From Melioribacteraceae bacterium (GTDB lineage: Bacteria > Bacteroidota > Ignavibacteria > Ignavibacteriales > Melioribacteraceae), in the NCBI GenBank assembly GCA_026983955.1, contig JALSTB010000018.1, positions 23,330-87,329 of the forward strand: a stretch of 64,000 bases of DNA. Reading direction: 5' to 3'. Position 1 is the stretch's first letter. Every line of letters starts with the position of its first letter. The notes under the pieces are model-generated. The model was given only the letters and a program-made list of their open reading frames with translations, was not told the DNA's origin and made no database searches. A program made the position numbers and the translations under genes. Positions 36,051 to 45,744 of the stretch are shown in pieces.

Positions 36051-37085
36051 TTAAAATACAATGCTAAATGAAAATTTTTGAATATTTGAAAGCCTTCCAA
36101 AATCCGCATATGTATAATCCACACTAATTGCCAAGTTTCCCAGAAGCAATTGTTTCAATCCTACTCCGAGTGTAAAAGATTCTTCCGAATTATCCAGAAA
36201 CAATGATTTGTAGCCTCCACGCAAAAAAATTGTATTTCCAAAATTATACTCTGCACCAAAGTTCACACTCTCGTAATTGTCGCTGGGATGTAAAGCATCA
36301 AGAGTAATAGTAACACGGTGTGATTGTGTATTTAACACTTGATATGCCAGCCCTACTCTGAAATTCAACGGTAATTCCCAACTGTCAGTTTGTAGTTGTG
36401 CCGGAATTTTACCATTGTTGCCTGTTGATTCCGGATCGGGATCATATAAAACTAATGCAGATTTTCCCTCCATTTTCATAGGTGTTCCAAAATTCGAAAT
36501 GCTCATTCCCAGCACAATTCCATCGAATGGCGTAATGTATTTAACGCCTAAATCGATTGCGACTGCGCTAGCGGTCATTTTCCAAATTTTCTGATAAACG
36601 AACTTAGGGTTAAACCCAATTGAAAATTTATCTGTTAATTTCAAAGAATATGCAATACTAAAAGCGATATCCGAAACGGAAAAAGTCTCCCCGGTTCCTT
36701 CAGGTTCTTCAACCGTTGTAACGTTCATATCTTTAATATCAGATGCTGTGAAGCTGAGACCTAATGTACCAATACCTCCAAGAGAGTATGTTGCTGCCAT
36801 AAAATTATAATTTATGCCGGCAATCCAATTGGTATGTTCAATCATAATAGACGTTCCGGTTATATCAACAATACCGGCTGGATTCCAGTAAATGGCGCTT
36901 GGGTCGTCTGCCAATGCAACAAAGGCGCTTCCCATTGCGCTGGCTTTTGCCCCTTGTCCAATAGATAAAAATGATGCAGCAGTTGTTCCTTTTTTGGAAA
37001 CATTTGTTACGGTTTGTTGGGAATAAACAAATGAGTTAAACAAAAATAATGTAACTGCAAAAATCGATTTGATGTTTAGTTTCAT
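36051..37085 (-). CDS. PorV-like (UPF0164-type) outer-membrane beta-barrel protein
   Basis: A 344-residue outer-membrane protein with a signal peptide, then FLSIGQGAKASAMGSAFVALADDPSAIYWNPAGIVDITG. This Gly-Ala-Ser / 'WNPAG' motif is shared by PorV, PorQ and UPF0164 proteins. Thirteen or so amphipathic strands follow, ending in FSFSIVF. PorV relatives shuttle T9SS cargo to the attachment complex. Located 15 bases downstream of the 1031-residue cargo gene and near a TonB receptor, it may be a dedicated surface partner for these cargo proteins rather than the housekeeping PorV. Confidence 0.85.
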   Translation of the reverse strand: MKLNIKSIFAVTLFLFNSFVYSQQTVTNVSKKGTTAASFLSIGQGAKASAMGSAFVALADDPSAIYWNPAGIVDITGTSIMIEHTNWIAGINYNFMAATYSLGGIGTLGLSFTASDIKDMNVTTVEEPEGTGETFSVSDIAFSIAYSLKLTDKFSIGFNPKFVYQKIWKMTASAVAIDLGVKYITPFDGIVLGMSISNFGTPMKMEGKSALVLYDPDPESTGNNGKIPAQLQTDSWELPLNFRVGLAYQVLNTQSHRVTITLDALHPSDNYESVNFGAEYNFGNTIFLRGGYKSLFLDNSEESFTLGVGLKQLLLGNLAISVDYTYADFGRLSNIQKFSFSIVF

Positions 37086-37099
37086 CCACTATCTCCGGA

Positions 37100-40000
37100 C
37101 TATTTAATAACCGCAAATTTGCCGATATGTTCACCTATTCCGGGTGCGGAAACATGGTATACATATAAACCGTATGCTATATCCATTCCATCCTCCGATA
37201 TAAGATTCCAACTAAGCGAACCGTCGGTGCTAGCGGAATTCTTTTCCAATGTTTTAATTAATGCACCTGTTACCGAATAAATTCTTATTGTACATTTTGC
37301 GGGCAAATGAATAAAATCGATTCTTCTGCTTCCCCTTCCTTCTTGGTTCAGGTTTCTTGGTTCCCAACTGGCGGTACCTACATACGGGTTTGGAACAACT
37401 TTAATTTTATTCAGGTCATCTTTTGCTGTTTTCAAATCCGTTTTTGCCGCGAGTGTTTTAAATGAAAAGTAATCACCTGTTTTGAACTGTTTTTTGGTTT
37501 TAATTACAAATCTGTCACCCGCAGAGGGGAAAGCATCTATTGGAGCTGTTGTAGAATGTTTATAGCCTATCCTCCAAGTTAATTTATAACTTGAGCCGAC
37601 GTATTCCACAATCACGATATCGTCACCCAGATCGAATGTTTTATTTTTGTTGTTGTCAATAATTTCTGCTTGAACCGTATCGCCCCTCGTTAAATTTCTA
37701 ACTACAAAAGGGACTTTAATTTTATTGAAAGGTGTGGTTACAGATCTCTCTTCCAAAAATTCAATTTCATAATCTGCCGGCCAAGCTATGTTGCGCGCGG
37801 GACTGCTTTCGTCGGGGAAAACCGGCATATATAAATTTGAAAAACCCACAACCCATCCGGTTTTTTCATGATCGACCACCACTGCTGTATCATTATCAAC
37901 TGCAATCGCCAAACCGTCGAAAGGCGGACTAAATTTGCCTCCACCTATAGCAGTTGTATCAATGTATGGATTCAACGTATCAGTTTTGTTATTATAATTT
38001 CTAATTATTGAATATGAAACTGTTTTGTAAAACGGTACTTCACCTTTAGAATTAAATAATATTTTATATGTTGCGTTATTTTTTATGGCATCGGGGTCCA
38101 AAACTGCCACTTGCATACTACCGGTTCCAATTCCCGTTGCATTTTTAAGATCCCCATTTATTTCCGGGGGTACATAGCCTGCAGCCGGAGCGTTTGGTGT
38201 TACAACAGCACAATTTTTATCAACAAATTTTACATTTCCAACTAGATCAACGGTTATAATCTTCGTGGTTTCCGACGGAATTAATCCTTTCGTACCGAAA
38301 TCAGGATCGCCTTGATCGTATGCAACCAAAGCATAGTAATACGTTTTTCCATTAACCACATTTGTATCTATATATGAATGTTGTAACCCTGTATTACTAC
38401 CGCGCCAAAAATGAGCGCCGTTTATACCTACCGGATCAGGTCCTTCGATGCTATCAACAATATCGAATTGAGCAATGGGCTTCCAATACTTAGGCTCACC
38501 TTTTGAATCGGTAATAACCTTAATATCATTAAACTCAGGTTCCTCACTTCTGTAAAGCAGGTATCCTTCGAAATCTTTTTTAAATCCTTGGGTCGGGTCG
38601 TTATTTTCATAACCTAGAAACGGATCGCGGGAATGTTCAGCAACATCATCCCAAAACAAGAAAACTTTTTTATCGCCTGGAACGGCTTTTAACGTAGGTT
38701 TTAACGGAGGTTTGGCAAAATTGTAATTTGCATTATAAATCTGTTGAACGGTTTCTTTATTAAAGATCATATCTTCAAGATCGTTACCGAATACGAGTGC
38801 AACGGAAAACCTTTGCCTTCTGTTTACTTCCAAGGGAAATCCGCCCGAACCAAATAATATTTGTATATTTGCATTGGTAAGCGAGGTATCGAAAACATGA
38901 CCGGCCATTGTTTTCCAAATCACTTCATCGTTTTTAGGCCAAATTGACTTAGGCCCTTTGTTAGAGAGTCTTTCAATGGCAAGGCTTGTCAATCCGATTT
39001 GATCGGATTCATCTTTATCCGTTTTATCGAAGTTGGGTTCGCCTTCAGTAGGTTTCCCGTCGCCTTCTCCTAAATCCGGACCGTTATATTGGGGATCAAA
39101 AGGGCCGACACCATCGACTCCAAGATCGTCATTTAACGGTTCATTTTCATCGGCATCCCATTTACCGTTTCCGTTCAAATCAGAAAAACCCACCCAATCG
39201 CCGTCATTATCTATACCGTCGTCTCTTCTTTCATCAATCATACCATCTTCGTCGTCGTCAATTCCGTTTAGTGCATTTCCGGGGCTTTCTAGATATGCAT
39301 ATCCAATATAGCCGGTCTTCCAATTATCCGGTGGTGCAACTCCATCGGCATCGAAGGCATAAGCAATATCAAGCTTGGTATTGTATGATGCATTATCGTC
39401 GGCATTGTCGCTTACTCCGCCTACGCCGGTGTCGCTGTAAAAACCGAAATAAGTTGTATCGTAGGTATAATCGGAAAGATTTACTATGTCAAAATGCCAA
39501 AATATTATATCTTCGGCCAGTACATGAGACCATTGAAAACCGCGAACTTCGATGCGTAAACCGAGTCCGCCACGGTTCGAGTCGGTTGATATTGGATAAT
39601 ATTGATAAGGTGGTCTGCTAAATTCCTTGTCTTGTGAATCATCCATTACATAAAAAGTCTCAAAGTCAGCATTTTGAACACCGCGACCAAAATAGCCGTA
39701 CCAATAACCATCCCACGTTTCATCTATATTTGGCAAAGACCGGGGCCAAATATCCGGCCAAGTTTCCGGTTTTGTACTAATTGCCGGTTCTTCCGATTCC
39801 GGTGCAGCATAGCCCGGTACCGGTTCAACAACCCAAAGTTGGTTTGTAACCGGATCAAAATCGACCTCTTCTCTATATGATGTAATTGCCGGATGTACCA
39901 ACTGTCCGTTTCCCGGTGCTTTAATCGAAGCCGAAACTATTGGTGTTAAACCATCTAAATAATTATGCCCGGTGCCTTTTGGCCATTCACCCGAGGGACG

Positions 40001-40195
40001 ATCCGGCCAAGCACCTACCTGTCCGTCATTTCTGAAAATCGTTCGCACGAGATTTCCATCCATTATGCCTTTTTTGCGATAGGTTTTATCTCCGTATGCT
40101 TCATCGCGGTATTTTTGTATATTCGGATCAATTTGAGCCGTAACAATGTTAGCGGAAAGAAAAATCAGAAAAAAATAAAATATTTTGCTCAACAT
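37100..40195 (-). CDS. Large secreted protein with calcium-binding-like DxDxDG stretch and C-terminal sorting-like domain
   Basis: A 1031-residue protein with signal peptide MLSKIFYFFLIFLSANIVTAQ. Residues ~305-400 carry a cluster of acidic loops (NGIDDDEDGMIDERRDDG, DLNGNGKWDADENEPLNDD) resembling thrombospondin type-3/dockerin-like calcium loops. Fibronectin-like strands follow. The C-terminus (VVPNPYVGTASW ... YGLYVYHV) is a sorting-domain relative with PNPY in place of PNPF. No catalytic motif is visible. Placed between a TonB receptor and a PorV-like protein, it may be a surface glycan-binding partner standing in for a SusD-like protein; that is inference. Confidence 0.75.
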   Translation of the reverse strand: MLSKIFYFFLIFLSANIVTAQIDPNIQKYRDEAYGDKTYRKKGIMDGNLVRTIFRNDGQVGAWPDRPSGEWPKGTGHNYLDGLTPIVSASIKAPGNGQLVHPAITSYREEVDFDPVTNQLWVVEPVPGYAAPESEEPAISTKPETWPDIWPRSLPNIDETWDGYWYGYFGRGVQNADFETFYVMDDSQDKEFSRPPYQYYPISTDSNRGGLGLRIEVRGFQWSHVLAEDIIFWHFDIVNLSDYTYDTTYFGFYSDTGVGGVSDNADDNASYNTKLDIAYAFDADGVAPPDNWKTGYIGYAYLESPGNALNGIDDDEDGMIDERRDDGIDNDGDWVGFSDLNGNGKWDADENEPLNDDLGVDGVGPFDPQYNGPDLGEGDGKPTEGEPNFDKTDKDESDQIGLTSLAIERLSNKGPKSIWPKNDEVIWKTMAGHVFDTSLTNANIQILFGSGGFPLEVNRRQRFSVALVFGNDLEDMIFNKETVQQIYNANYNFAKPPLKPTLKAVPGDKKVFLFWDDVAEHSRDPFLGYENNDPTQGFKKDFEGYLLYRSEEPEFNDIKVITDSKGEPKYWKPIAQFDIVDSIEGPDPVGINGAHFWRGSNTGLQHSYIDTNVVNGKTYYYALVAYDQGDPDFGTKGLIPSETTKIITVDLVGNVKFVDKNCAVVTPNAPAAGYVPPEINGDLKNATGIGTGSMQVAVLDPDAIKNNATYKILFNSKGEVPFYKTVSYSIIRNYNNKTDTLNPYIDTTAIGGGKFSPPFDGLAIAVDNDTAVVVDHEKTGWVVGFSNLYMPVFPDESSPARNIAWPADYEIEFLEERSVTTPFNKIKVPFVVRNLTRGDTVQAEIIDNNKNKTFDLGDDIVIVEYVGSSYKLTWRIGYKHSTTAPIDAFPSAGDRFVIKTKKQFKTGDYFSFKTLAAKTDLKTAKDDLNKIKVVPNPYVGTASWEPRNLNQEGRGSRRIDFIHLPAKCTIRIYSVTGALIKTLEKNSASTDGSLSWNLISEDGMDIAYGLYVYHVSAPGIGEHIGKFAVIK

Positions 40196-40213
40196 TGAAA
40201 CTCCTGTTTATTA

Positions 40214-42928
40214 TTAAAACCCAACACTGAAGCCAAAATTAATTTGTCTTGGACTGGAATAAGCCGCCGGATTTTTTAAATATTCTTCAATCGTATTTAA
40301 ACCGAAAATCTTACCTGTATATGCAGCAGCATTCAAATCAATACCTGCTCTGCCGGTAGTTGGACTGACAATAAATTCGTTTCTAATATCAAACAAATTA
40401 TAAACCAATAAAAATGCATTTAATTTAAATCCAAACAATTCAAAATTTTTGTTTGCCCTAAGGTCAACGTTGTAATAATCGGGTTTTCTTCCACCGTTTT
40501 CAAAACGCAAACCTTTTGAGTATCGCGGATCTTCCGTATATGGCATCCCGGAGCCATAATTAAAAATAATGCCGACTGTCCAATTGCCAGGCACTCCAAT
40601 GTTAAGCGCAATATTCAAAGTTGATGTTTGATCCCAATCGAGCGGCACTACTTTTTTAGTCGGTTCAACCGGAGGGTCGGAACGGCTTTTAAAGAAGACG
40701 GTACGAGGATCAGATGCATTCCCCGCTGCAACTTGATATGTATAATCTATTTTTGCACTAAAATAATCCGCAAATCTTTTATCGAGTGTCAGTATAAGTC
40801 CTTTAACATTCCCATAATCTCTGTTCACATACCTTCCATACAAAAAACCTTCGTAGGTTTCCCTAATTTCGGAGCCGAGCAAGTTTCTTATATCACTGTA
40901 ATAAATTGAAGCATCTAAAGACACATTAGGAAAAATAACTTGTTGCAAACCAAGTTCATACTTCACGGTTTTTTGTGCTTTCAGTTCCGGATTACCTACA
41001 AAAGATTGAGGTGAGCTTGTTTGATCAATAATATACCTGTTGTTTTCGTACAAATTAGAAAAAGAAGGTATTTGAAAAAAATGTCCGTACGAAAAATGAA
41101 TTGCCCCTTTATCCGACATAGGAAAGGACACTCCGAAACGCGGGCTAATTTGGTATTGGCTATTTGCGGGTCTCGTTTTGTTTGCCCCGGGAAAATTAGG
41201 ATTATTCAACGGGTTTTTCAAATCAACAGGTAAAGTTGTGTTCGAGTTGAAATAATCGAACCGGAGACCTGCATTAATTATCATGATATCGTATTCCATT
41301 TTATCCTGAATATAGGCGGAGAATTCGTACGGATTCGTTTTATATATTTGGTTAAACTTTGTACCGGGGGCGCTGTAACCTAAATGATAAATCAAGTTTC
41401 CGTTTTCATCCCTCTGTCCGTCTGTAAAATTCCTAAGTGTTTTCCAAGAATTGAAAATTTCATGAAATCTTCCTTCCACTCCGGCTTTAATTTTATGTTC
41501 TTTTGAAACTTGAGATTCAAATGTGAATTGCCCGATAAGGGATTTAGTATATCTGGAATATCTGTCGGTTTCATTTCCGCCGGTTCTGAAAGTATATTCG
41601 GAAATCGGAGCACCGCGGGAGGCGTCAACATATCGCGGATCCAGAGGATCTTCATACAAATATCCTTTATAATCATGATAATTATGCGAAAATTTTAATG
41701 TTGCAAGTGTTACATTTGATGGATACCAAGATATTTGGAATGAATGAATAATATTGGTTCTGAAATGATTTTTTATACCGTCTGGAACTAACTTCATTGA
41801 ATGATTATAATATTTACTCCAATTATCGTCCCCAAAAATATTATAAGTGAATTTCCAAGAAGGCAAGCTGTAAGTTAACTTCCCGTTAAATGACTTTTTC
41901 TTCTGTGGATTCATGGGAACATATTTGCCGTCGCCTGAGGGCTTAAGTATAAAATAATCGGGGTTCTCCGGATCCGGAAAGACAGGCGCCCCATCCGACG
42001 GAAGAAAAACTCTCTTACCGTAAATATAACCGTCATCGGAGTATAAACGCCCGGTTATAAAGAACGATAAATTTTTTATAAATTCAACAGGTCCACTTAG
42101 ACTGAATCTTAAATCCTTTGGTCCTTTAAGATTAATTTTATTAAGATTTTGAAATATATCATTTGAAGTTGTAAAATAATTCCCTACATATGAAGAAACG
42201 GTTCCTTCATAATTAACGCCACCGTCTTTGGTAATTATATTAACAACTCCGGACATCGCTTGCCCGTACTCGGCATTGAAAGTTCCGCTAATGACTTCCA
42301 GCTGCCTAATTGAATTATTTTCCACTTCAACGCTAAGGACACCATTAAAAACGTCGTTAACCGCGACACCGTCGATCAAGTAAGCAACTTCGTTCTTTCT
42401 GCCGCCCCTAAAATGCCCGTCTATCACTCCGGCTTGCAAGTTAACTACTTGTTGGAAATTATCTATGGGTAAAGCTTTAAGTTCATCGGATGTAACAATC
42501 GCAGAAGAAGAAGTTAAATCTTTCGTAATCATAGGTTGTTTTGCACTTACCACAACAACGCCCAGGCCAACGGTTTGCGGGGAAATTCTAATAATGCCCA
42601 GATTGGTAGTCAAATCTATCTTTACCAGAACATGCTTTATCGTAATTTTTTGATATCCTACAGCCGATATTGTTAAAGTGTATTCCCCGGGAGGAATATT
42701 CGGTATCATGAATTCCCCTTCAACATCTGCAGCAGCACCAAAATAAGTATCTTTCACTATTACGTTAGCCCCAATAAGCGGATCACCGGTTTCTTTATCC
42801 AATACCTTGCCGGTAATTTTCCCCGTAGTACCGCCATATAATGTTAAAGGTAATATTATGATTGTTAATAATAAAATATTAACAATATTAATTATTTTAT
42901 TTATAAAGTTATAGTTATTGCATTTCAT
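40214..42928 (-). CDS. TonB-dependent receptor with CarboxypepD_reg-like N-domain (SusC-like)
   Basis: A ~904-residue receptor: signal/anchor region, CarboxypepD_reg-like domain (ITGKVLDKETGDPLIGANVIV ... GEYTLTISAVGYQ), plug (SSAIVTSDELKALPIDNFQQVV; YLIDGVAVNDVFNG; YGQAMSGVVNIIT) and a 22-strand barrel ending in FGFSVGF. The family imports oligosaccharides, siderophores or other bulky ligands with energy from TonB-ExbBD. I place the start at ATG 42928. A longer opening to 43000 uses a TTG and runs through an inverted repeat. It starts an operon-like row with the 1031-residue protein and PorV-like gene. Confidence 0.92.
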   Translation of the reverse strand: MKCNNYNFINKIINIVNILLLTIIILPLTLYGGTTGKITGKVLDKETGDPLIGANVIVKDTYFGAAADVEGEFMIPNIPPGEYTLTISAVGYQKITIKHVLVKIDLTTNLGIIRISPQTVGLGVVVVSAKQPMITKDLTSSSAIVTSDELKALPIDNFQQVVNLQAGVIDGHFRGGRKNEVAYLIDGVAVNDVFNGVLSVEVENNSIRQLEVISGTFNAEYGQAMSGVVNIITKDGGVNYEGTVSSYVGNYFTTSNDIFQNLNKINLKGPKDLRFSLSGPVEFIKNLSFFITGRLYSDDGYIYGKRVFLPSDGAPVFPDPENPDYFILKPSGDGKYVPMNPQKKKSFNGKLTYSLPSWKFTYNIFGDDNWSKYYNHSMKLVPDGIKNHFRTNIIHSFQISWYPSNVTLATLKFSHNYHDYKGYLYEDPLDPRYVDASRGAPISEYTFRTGGNETDRYSRYTKSLIGQFTFESQVSKEHKIKAGVEGRFHEIFNSWKTLRNFTDGQRDENGNLIYHLGYSAPGTKFNQIYKTNPYEFSAYIQDKMEYDIMIINAGLRFDYFNSNTTLPVDLKNPLNNPNFPGANKTRPANSQYQISPRFGVSFPMSDKGAIHFSYGHFFQIPSFSNLYENNRYIIDQTSSPQSFVGNPELKAQKTVKYELGLQQVIFPNVSLDASIYYSDIRNLLGSEIRETYEGFLYGRYVNRDYGNVKGLILTLDKRFADYFSAKIDYTYQVAAGNASDPRTVFFKSRSDPPVEPTKKVVPLDWDQTSTLNIALNIGVPGNWTVGIIFNYGSGMPYTEDPRYSKGLRFENGGRKPDYYNVDLRANKNFELFGFKLNAFLLVYNLFDIRNEFIVSPTTGRAGIDLNAAAYTGKIFGLNTIEEYLKNPAAYSSPRQINFGFSVGF

Positions 42929-42958
42929 ACTAATAATTTCGACTATCGTAAAATGTGA

Positions 42959-42995
42959 ACAGCCAATCAATACATAAGAATGATTGATTGGCTGT
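42959..42995 (-). terminator. Strong stem-loop between the CBM-like gene and the TonB receptor
   Basis: A perfect 13-bp inverted repeat (acagccaatcaat 42959-42971, attgattggctgt 42983-42995) with an 11-base loop. It lies 9 bases past the stop of the 43005 gene and 30 bases before the receptor ATG. There is no clean U-run after it on the minus strand, so it could be a weak terminator, an mRNA-stability element or a leader hairpin for the receptor transcript. Confidence 0.6.
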
Positions 42996-43004
42996 ATCAA
43001 TCGG

Positions 43005-45665
43005 TTATTTAATTAACAACATTTTCTTAACTTTATTATATGTACCGCTTTTGAGTTCGTAGAAATAAATTCCCGATGATAGTTGCGATGCGTCAAAATT
43101 TACTTGGTGATTACCTGCAGTTTGTTCTTTATTAACTAACCGAGCAACTTCCTGACCCAACAGGTTATAAATTTTAAGTGAAACATTCCCGGTTTTCGCA
43201 AGTGAATATTTTATAACCGTTGTGGGATTGAACGGGTTAGGATAGTTTTGCGATAAAGAATAAACGTTTTTGATTTTATTATCTTCATTAACCGAAACAA
43301 CCCACTTATTGCCGTACCAAGTATAAGACCAAACGGAAACATCTTTCCAACCTTGATCTTGATTACGTGAGGAATAGGTTAATATACCTTCCCTCCTTTC
43401 CCAACATTGTCCGTCAGGTTTTTTGTTATCATTATCATTTATTACAAAATCAATCGGCATTCTGAATCCTTCTCGAATTGTTGGAATTGTATCCTTAGTG
43501 CCAGCCAGTTCCGTAAGGGGAATTTTTGCTTCAACAACATAACCTCCGGTGAATTTTTCTTTCCATATATAATTATCTGTTCCACTAACAAGTAAAGAAT
43601 CGTTTAAGTTGGTCCAATGATCACTTCTGGCAAGATATTTTCCGAATCTTAAATGATAATCTGGTTGACTGCCCCTTTGGTAATCCGTATGTGGAGCACC
43701 GTGCCAGTTGTAAAGTCCGATTAATAAATCCGGGGAATCGCTAGTCCATGAATCGCACGTTTCTTCGTGATGAACTACATCATCGTTAACATCGAAAGCC
43801 ACGTACAAGTATTCACCTTGGATTGCCACGTAAGCTTCTGCCGAGCAATCATTGTCATCATCAATGGTTGTTCCTGTCACAACGGTCCCACTACCATCTG
43901 ACGGAAAAATTCTAAACGGAGTAATATCTGACCATTCACTTAAATCTCCGTCAGCCGTAAAATTGTTTGGGGCAGTAGTAGCAATAACGGTTACGCCTTT
44001 TGCGGTATTTGTAACCGCATCGGTAACTGCGGGAGAACCTATGTTACCTGCTTTATCTACAGCATTAATTGCGTAATAATACGTGACCGATTGATCTGTT
44101 GCAGGTGCAAGCAAAACGTGTTCAACAACTTGAATGTTTTCCTCAACACCAAGTTGAACTACTTCAACTCCTTCAGCATTTACATCCGTAATCGGATTTT
44201 GACTGTAATAAATATTATACTTCTCGTTTTCCTCACCCGGTACGTCATTCCAAGTAATTAAATTCGAATAAGTACTTGCTACAACCGAAACACCGGCAGG
44301 AGCTTCGGGCGGGGTTTTATCTGAAAATTGGAATCCCGATTGTTGGAATACGTCGAACAATATTGTACCGCTCATTTTTTCGCCTTGTGCACCATAAGTA
44401 GTACCACCTGCGGATAATGTTACATGCCATTCTTTAACAGCTTCGGGATTGAAAACCCCGTCTCCTTTCGATTCCCACCACGGTTGAGAAAAGCCATCGG
44501 AGGGGAAGTGATTATGACCAGGTCCACCGTAAATACTGTCGTTATATACAGGGCGTTCCCTTAAAGGTAAATAGTATCTTGTCCAGTCCGATGCTTCGCT
44601 TAACTTAATCGGGACTTCACACGTCCAAGATTCATCTTCACCGGTGTTATTTTCAACCAAAGTGAACCTGAAAGTTACTCTGTCGGGTGTACCAGATTGA
44701 GGCACTAAATTTTTAAGATAAAGCACCAAAGCAGTTCGTTCAGCCAACGAATCAATAGGTGCGGGATTAGCCGGAGTAATTGTTAAGTAACCGCCCCAGC
44801 TTTGAGATGCATTTACAGTATAATCCCATTGTAAAGAACCGGTACCTTCAACGAAATCGCTGGAATTATCGGAAAGAGTTGTGCTTCCCGCACCGCTTCC
44901 TGCCCACCCCATTGAATCTACAACAAAGAAAGAGTCAGATACTGCAGTATCGAATGTTTGTAATGGTTCATAACGCGTGCCGAGAAGTTGTAAATTATCT
45001 ATTAGAATTGAACCTTCTGCTGTTGGAGGAGTTGTACTGTTCCCGGCAGTAATATAAACAAAAGTGATTTCAAAACCTTTAATCTTATCGAACTGAAGTT
45101 CGCCGTCACCTTCAATAAATTGCGGGGCAAAGCCGGTAGTTTTGTCATCGGAGCGGACTAATGGCATTCTAATATTAATCCAATTTCCGGAATTATCGGT
45201 ATGTTTAATATCCGTTTCATAAACCCACAAATCCCTGTTTCCGTTCTCATCGTATTCTGCCAATTTGAACTCGGTAAAAATAGTTCCGTTCTGACTCATA
45301 TTTACGGGAGTGACAACTTTATACCATAAACTCAATTCTGTTCCTGCCGATAGATCTATATAAGGCATATCCGCAACGCTATCGGGAACGTAGGATGTAA
45401 TCACGCTGTAGCCTCCCCAGCTATCGGCTGCTTCCACTCTGTAATCAATTTTCATGGAACCGCTTCCTTCTTGATGCTCGGTTTCATTAAAGAGATTCAC
45501 ATAAGCTGTAGCACCGTTTGCATATAAATATCTTGTATTAAGTTCGGTCGATGCTGTATCCGGCCAAGTGTTACCCACTGAATTATCAAATGAATCCATG
45601 ATCCATTGTGCATGTGATACCGTCGTTAAAAATAGTATTAATAGAAATGTAAGAATCTTTCTCAT
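43005..45665 (-). CDS. T9SS-secreted multimodular glycan-binding protein (two CIA30/CBM11-like repeats, fibronectin, CBM9-like)
   Basis: An 886-residue protein with signal peptide (MRKILTFLLILFLTTVSHA). Two tandem ~205-residue jelly-roll-like modules carry matching motifs (GSGSMKIDYRVEAADSWGGY; GTGSLQWDYTVNASQSWGGY). A fibronectin type III domain follows (~455-550), then a CBM9-like domain (~560-780, FTADGDLSEWSDITPFRI ... EYLYVAFDVNDD). It ends with a T9SS sorting domain (SQNYPNPFNPTTVI). No catalytic residues are recognised; it probably holds beta-glucan at the cell surface. CBM11, one relative, binds mixed-linkage beta-glucan. Subfamily assignments are by pattern only. Confidence 0.8.
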   Translation of the reverse strand: MRKILTFLLILFLTTVSHAQWIMDSFDNSVGNTWPDTASTELNTRYLYANGATAYVNLFNETEHQEGSGSMKIDYRVEAADSWGGYSVITSYVPDSVADMPYIDLSAGTELSLWYKVVTPVNMSQNGTIFTEFKLAEYDENGNRDLWVYETDIKHTDNSGNWINIRMPLVRSDDKTTGFAPQFIEGDGELQFDKIKGFEITFVYITAGNSTTPPTAEGSILIDNLQLLGTRYEPLQTFDTAVSDSFFVVDSMGWAGSGAGSTTLSDNSSDFVEGTGSLQWDYTVNASQSWGGYLTITPANPAPIDSLAERTALVLYLKNLVPQSGTPDRVTFRFTLVENNTGEDESWTCEVPIKLSEASDWTRYYLPLRERPVYNDSIYGGPGHNHFPSDGFSQPWWESKGDGVFNPEAVKEWHVTLSAGGTTYGAQGEKMSGTILFDVFQQSGFQFSDKTPPEAPAGVSVVASTYSNLITWNDVPGEENEKYNIYYSQNPITDVNAEGVEVVQLGVEENIQVVEHVLLAPATDQSVTYYYAINAVDKAGNIGSPAVTDAVTNTAKGVTVIATTAPNNFTADGDLSEWSDITPFRIFPSDGSGTVVTGTTIDDDNDCSAEAYVAIQGEYLYVAFDVNDDVVHHEETCDSWTSDSPDLLIGLYNWHGAPHTDYQRGSQPDYHLRFGKYLARSDHWTNLNDSLLVSGTDNYIWKEKFTGGYVVEAKIPLTELAGTKDTIPTIREGFRMPIDFVINDNDNKKPDGQCWERREGILTYSSRNQDQGWKDVSVWSYTWYGNKWVVSVNEDNKIKNVYSLSQNYPNPFNPTTVIKYSLAKTGNVSLKIYNLLGQEVARLVNKEQTAGNHQVNFDASQLSSGIYFYELKSGTYNKVKKMLLIK

Positions 45666-45744
45666 GTTATCTCTCCTTATTTATTGTAAATATTTGTATT
45701 AAAATTTTATTCATTAAAATACCGGTTACAAAATGATAGCCGCA

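Noticed and set aside
39033..39880. Long opposite-strand frames inside the 1031-residue gene
   Set aside because: They are shadows of a gene with Asp-rich composition and have no start context or plausible protein character.
42929..43000. 24-residue N-terminal extension of the 40214 TonB receptor
   Set aside because: It would use TTG and read through a 13-bp inverted repeat; the ATG at 42928 fits better.
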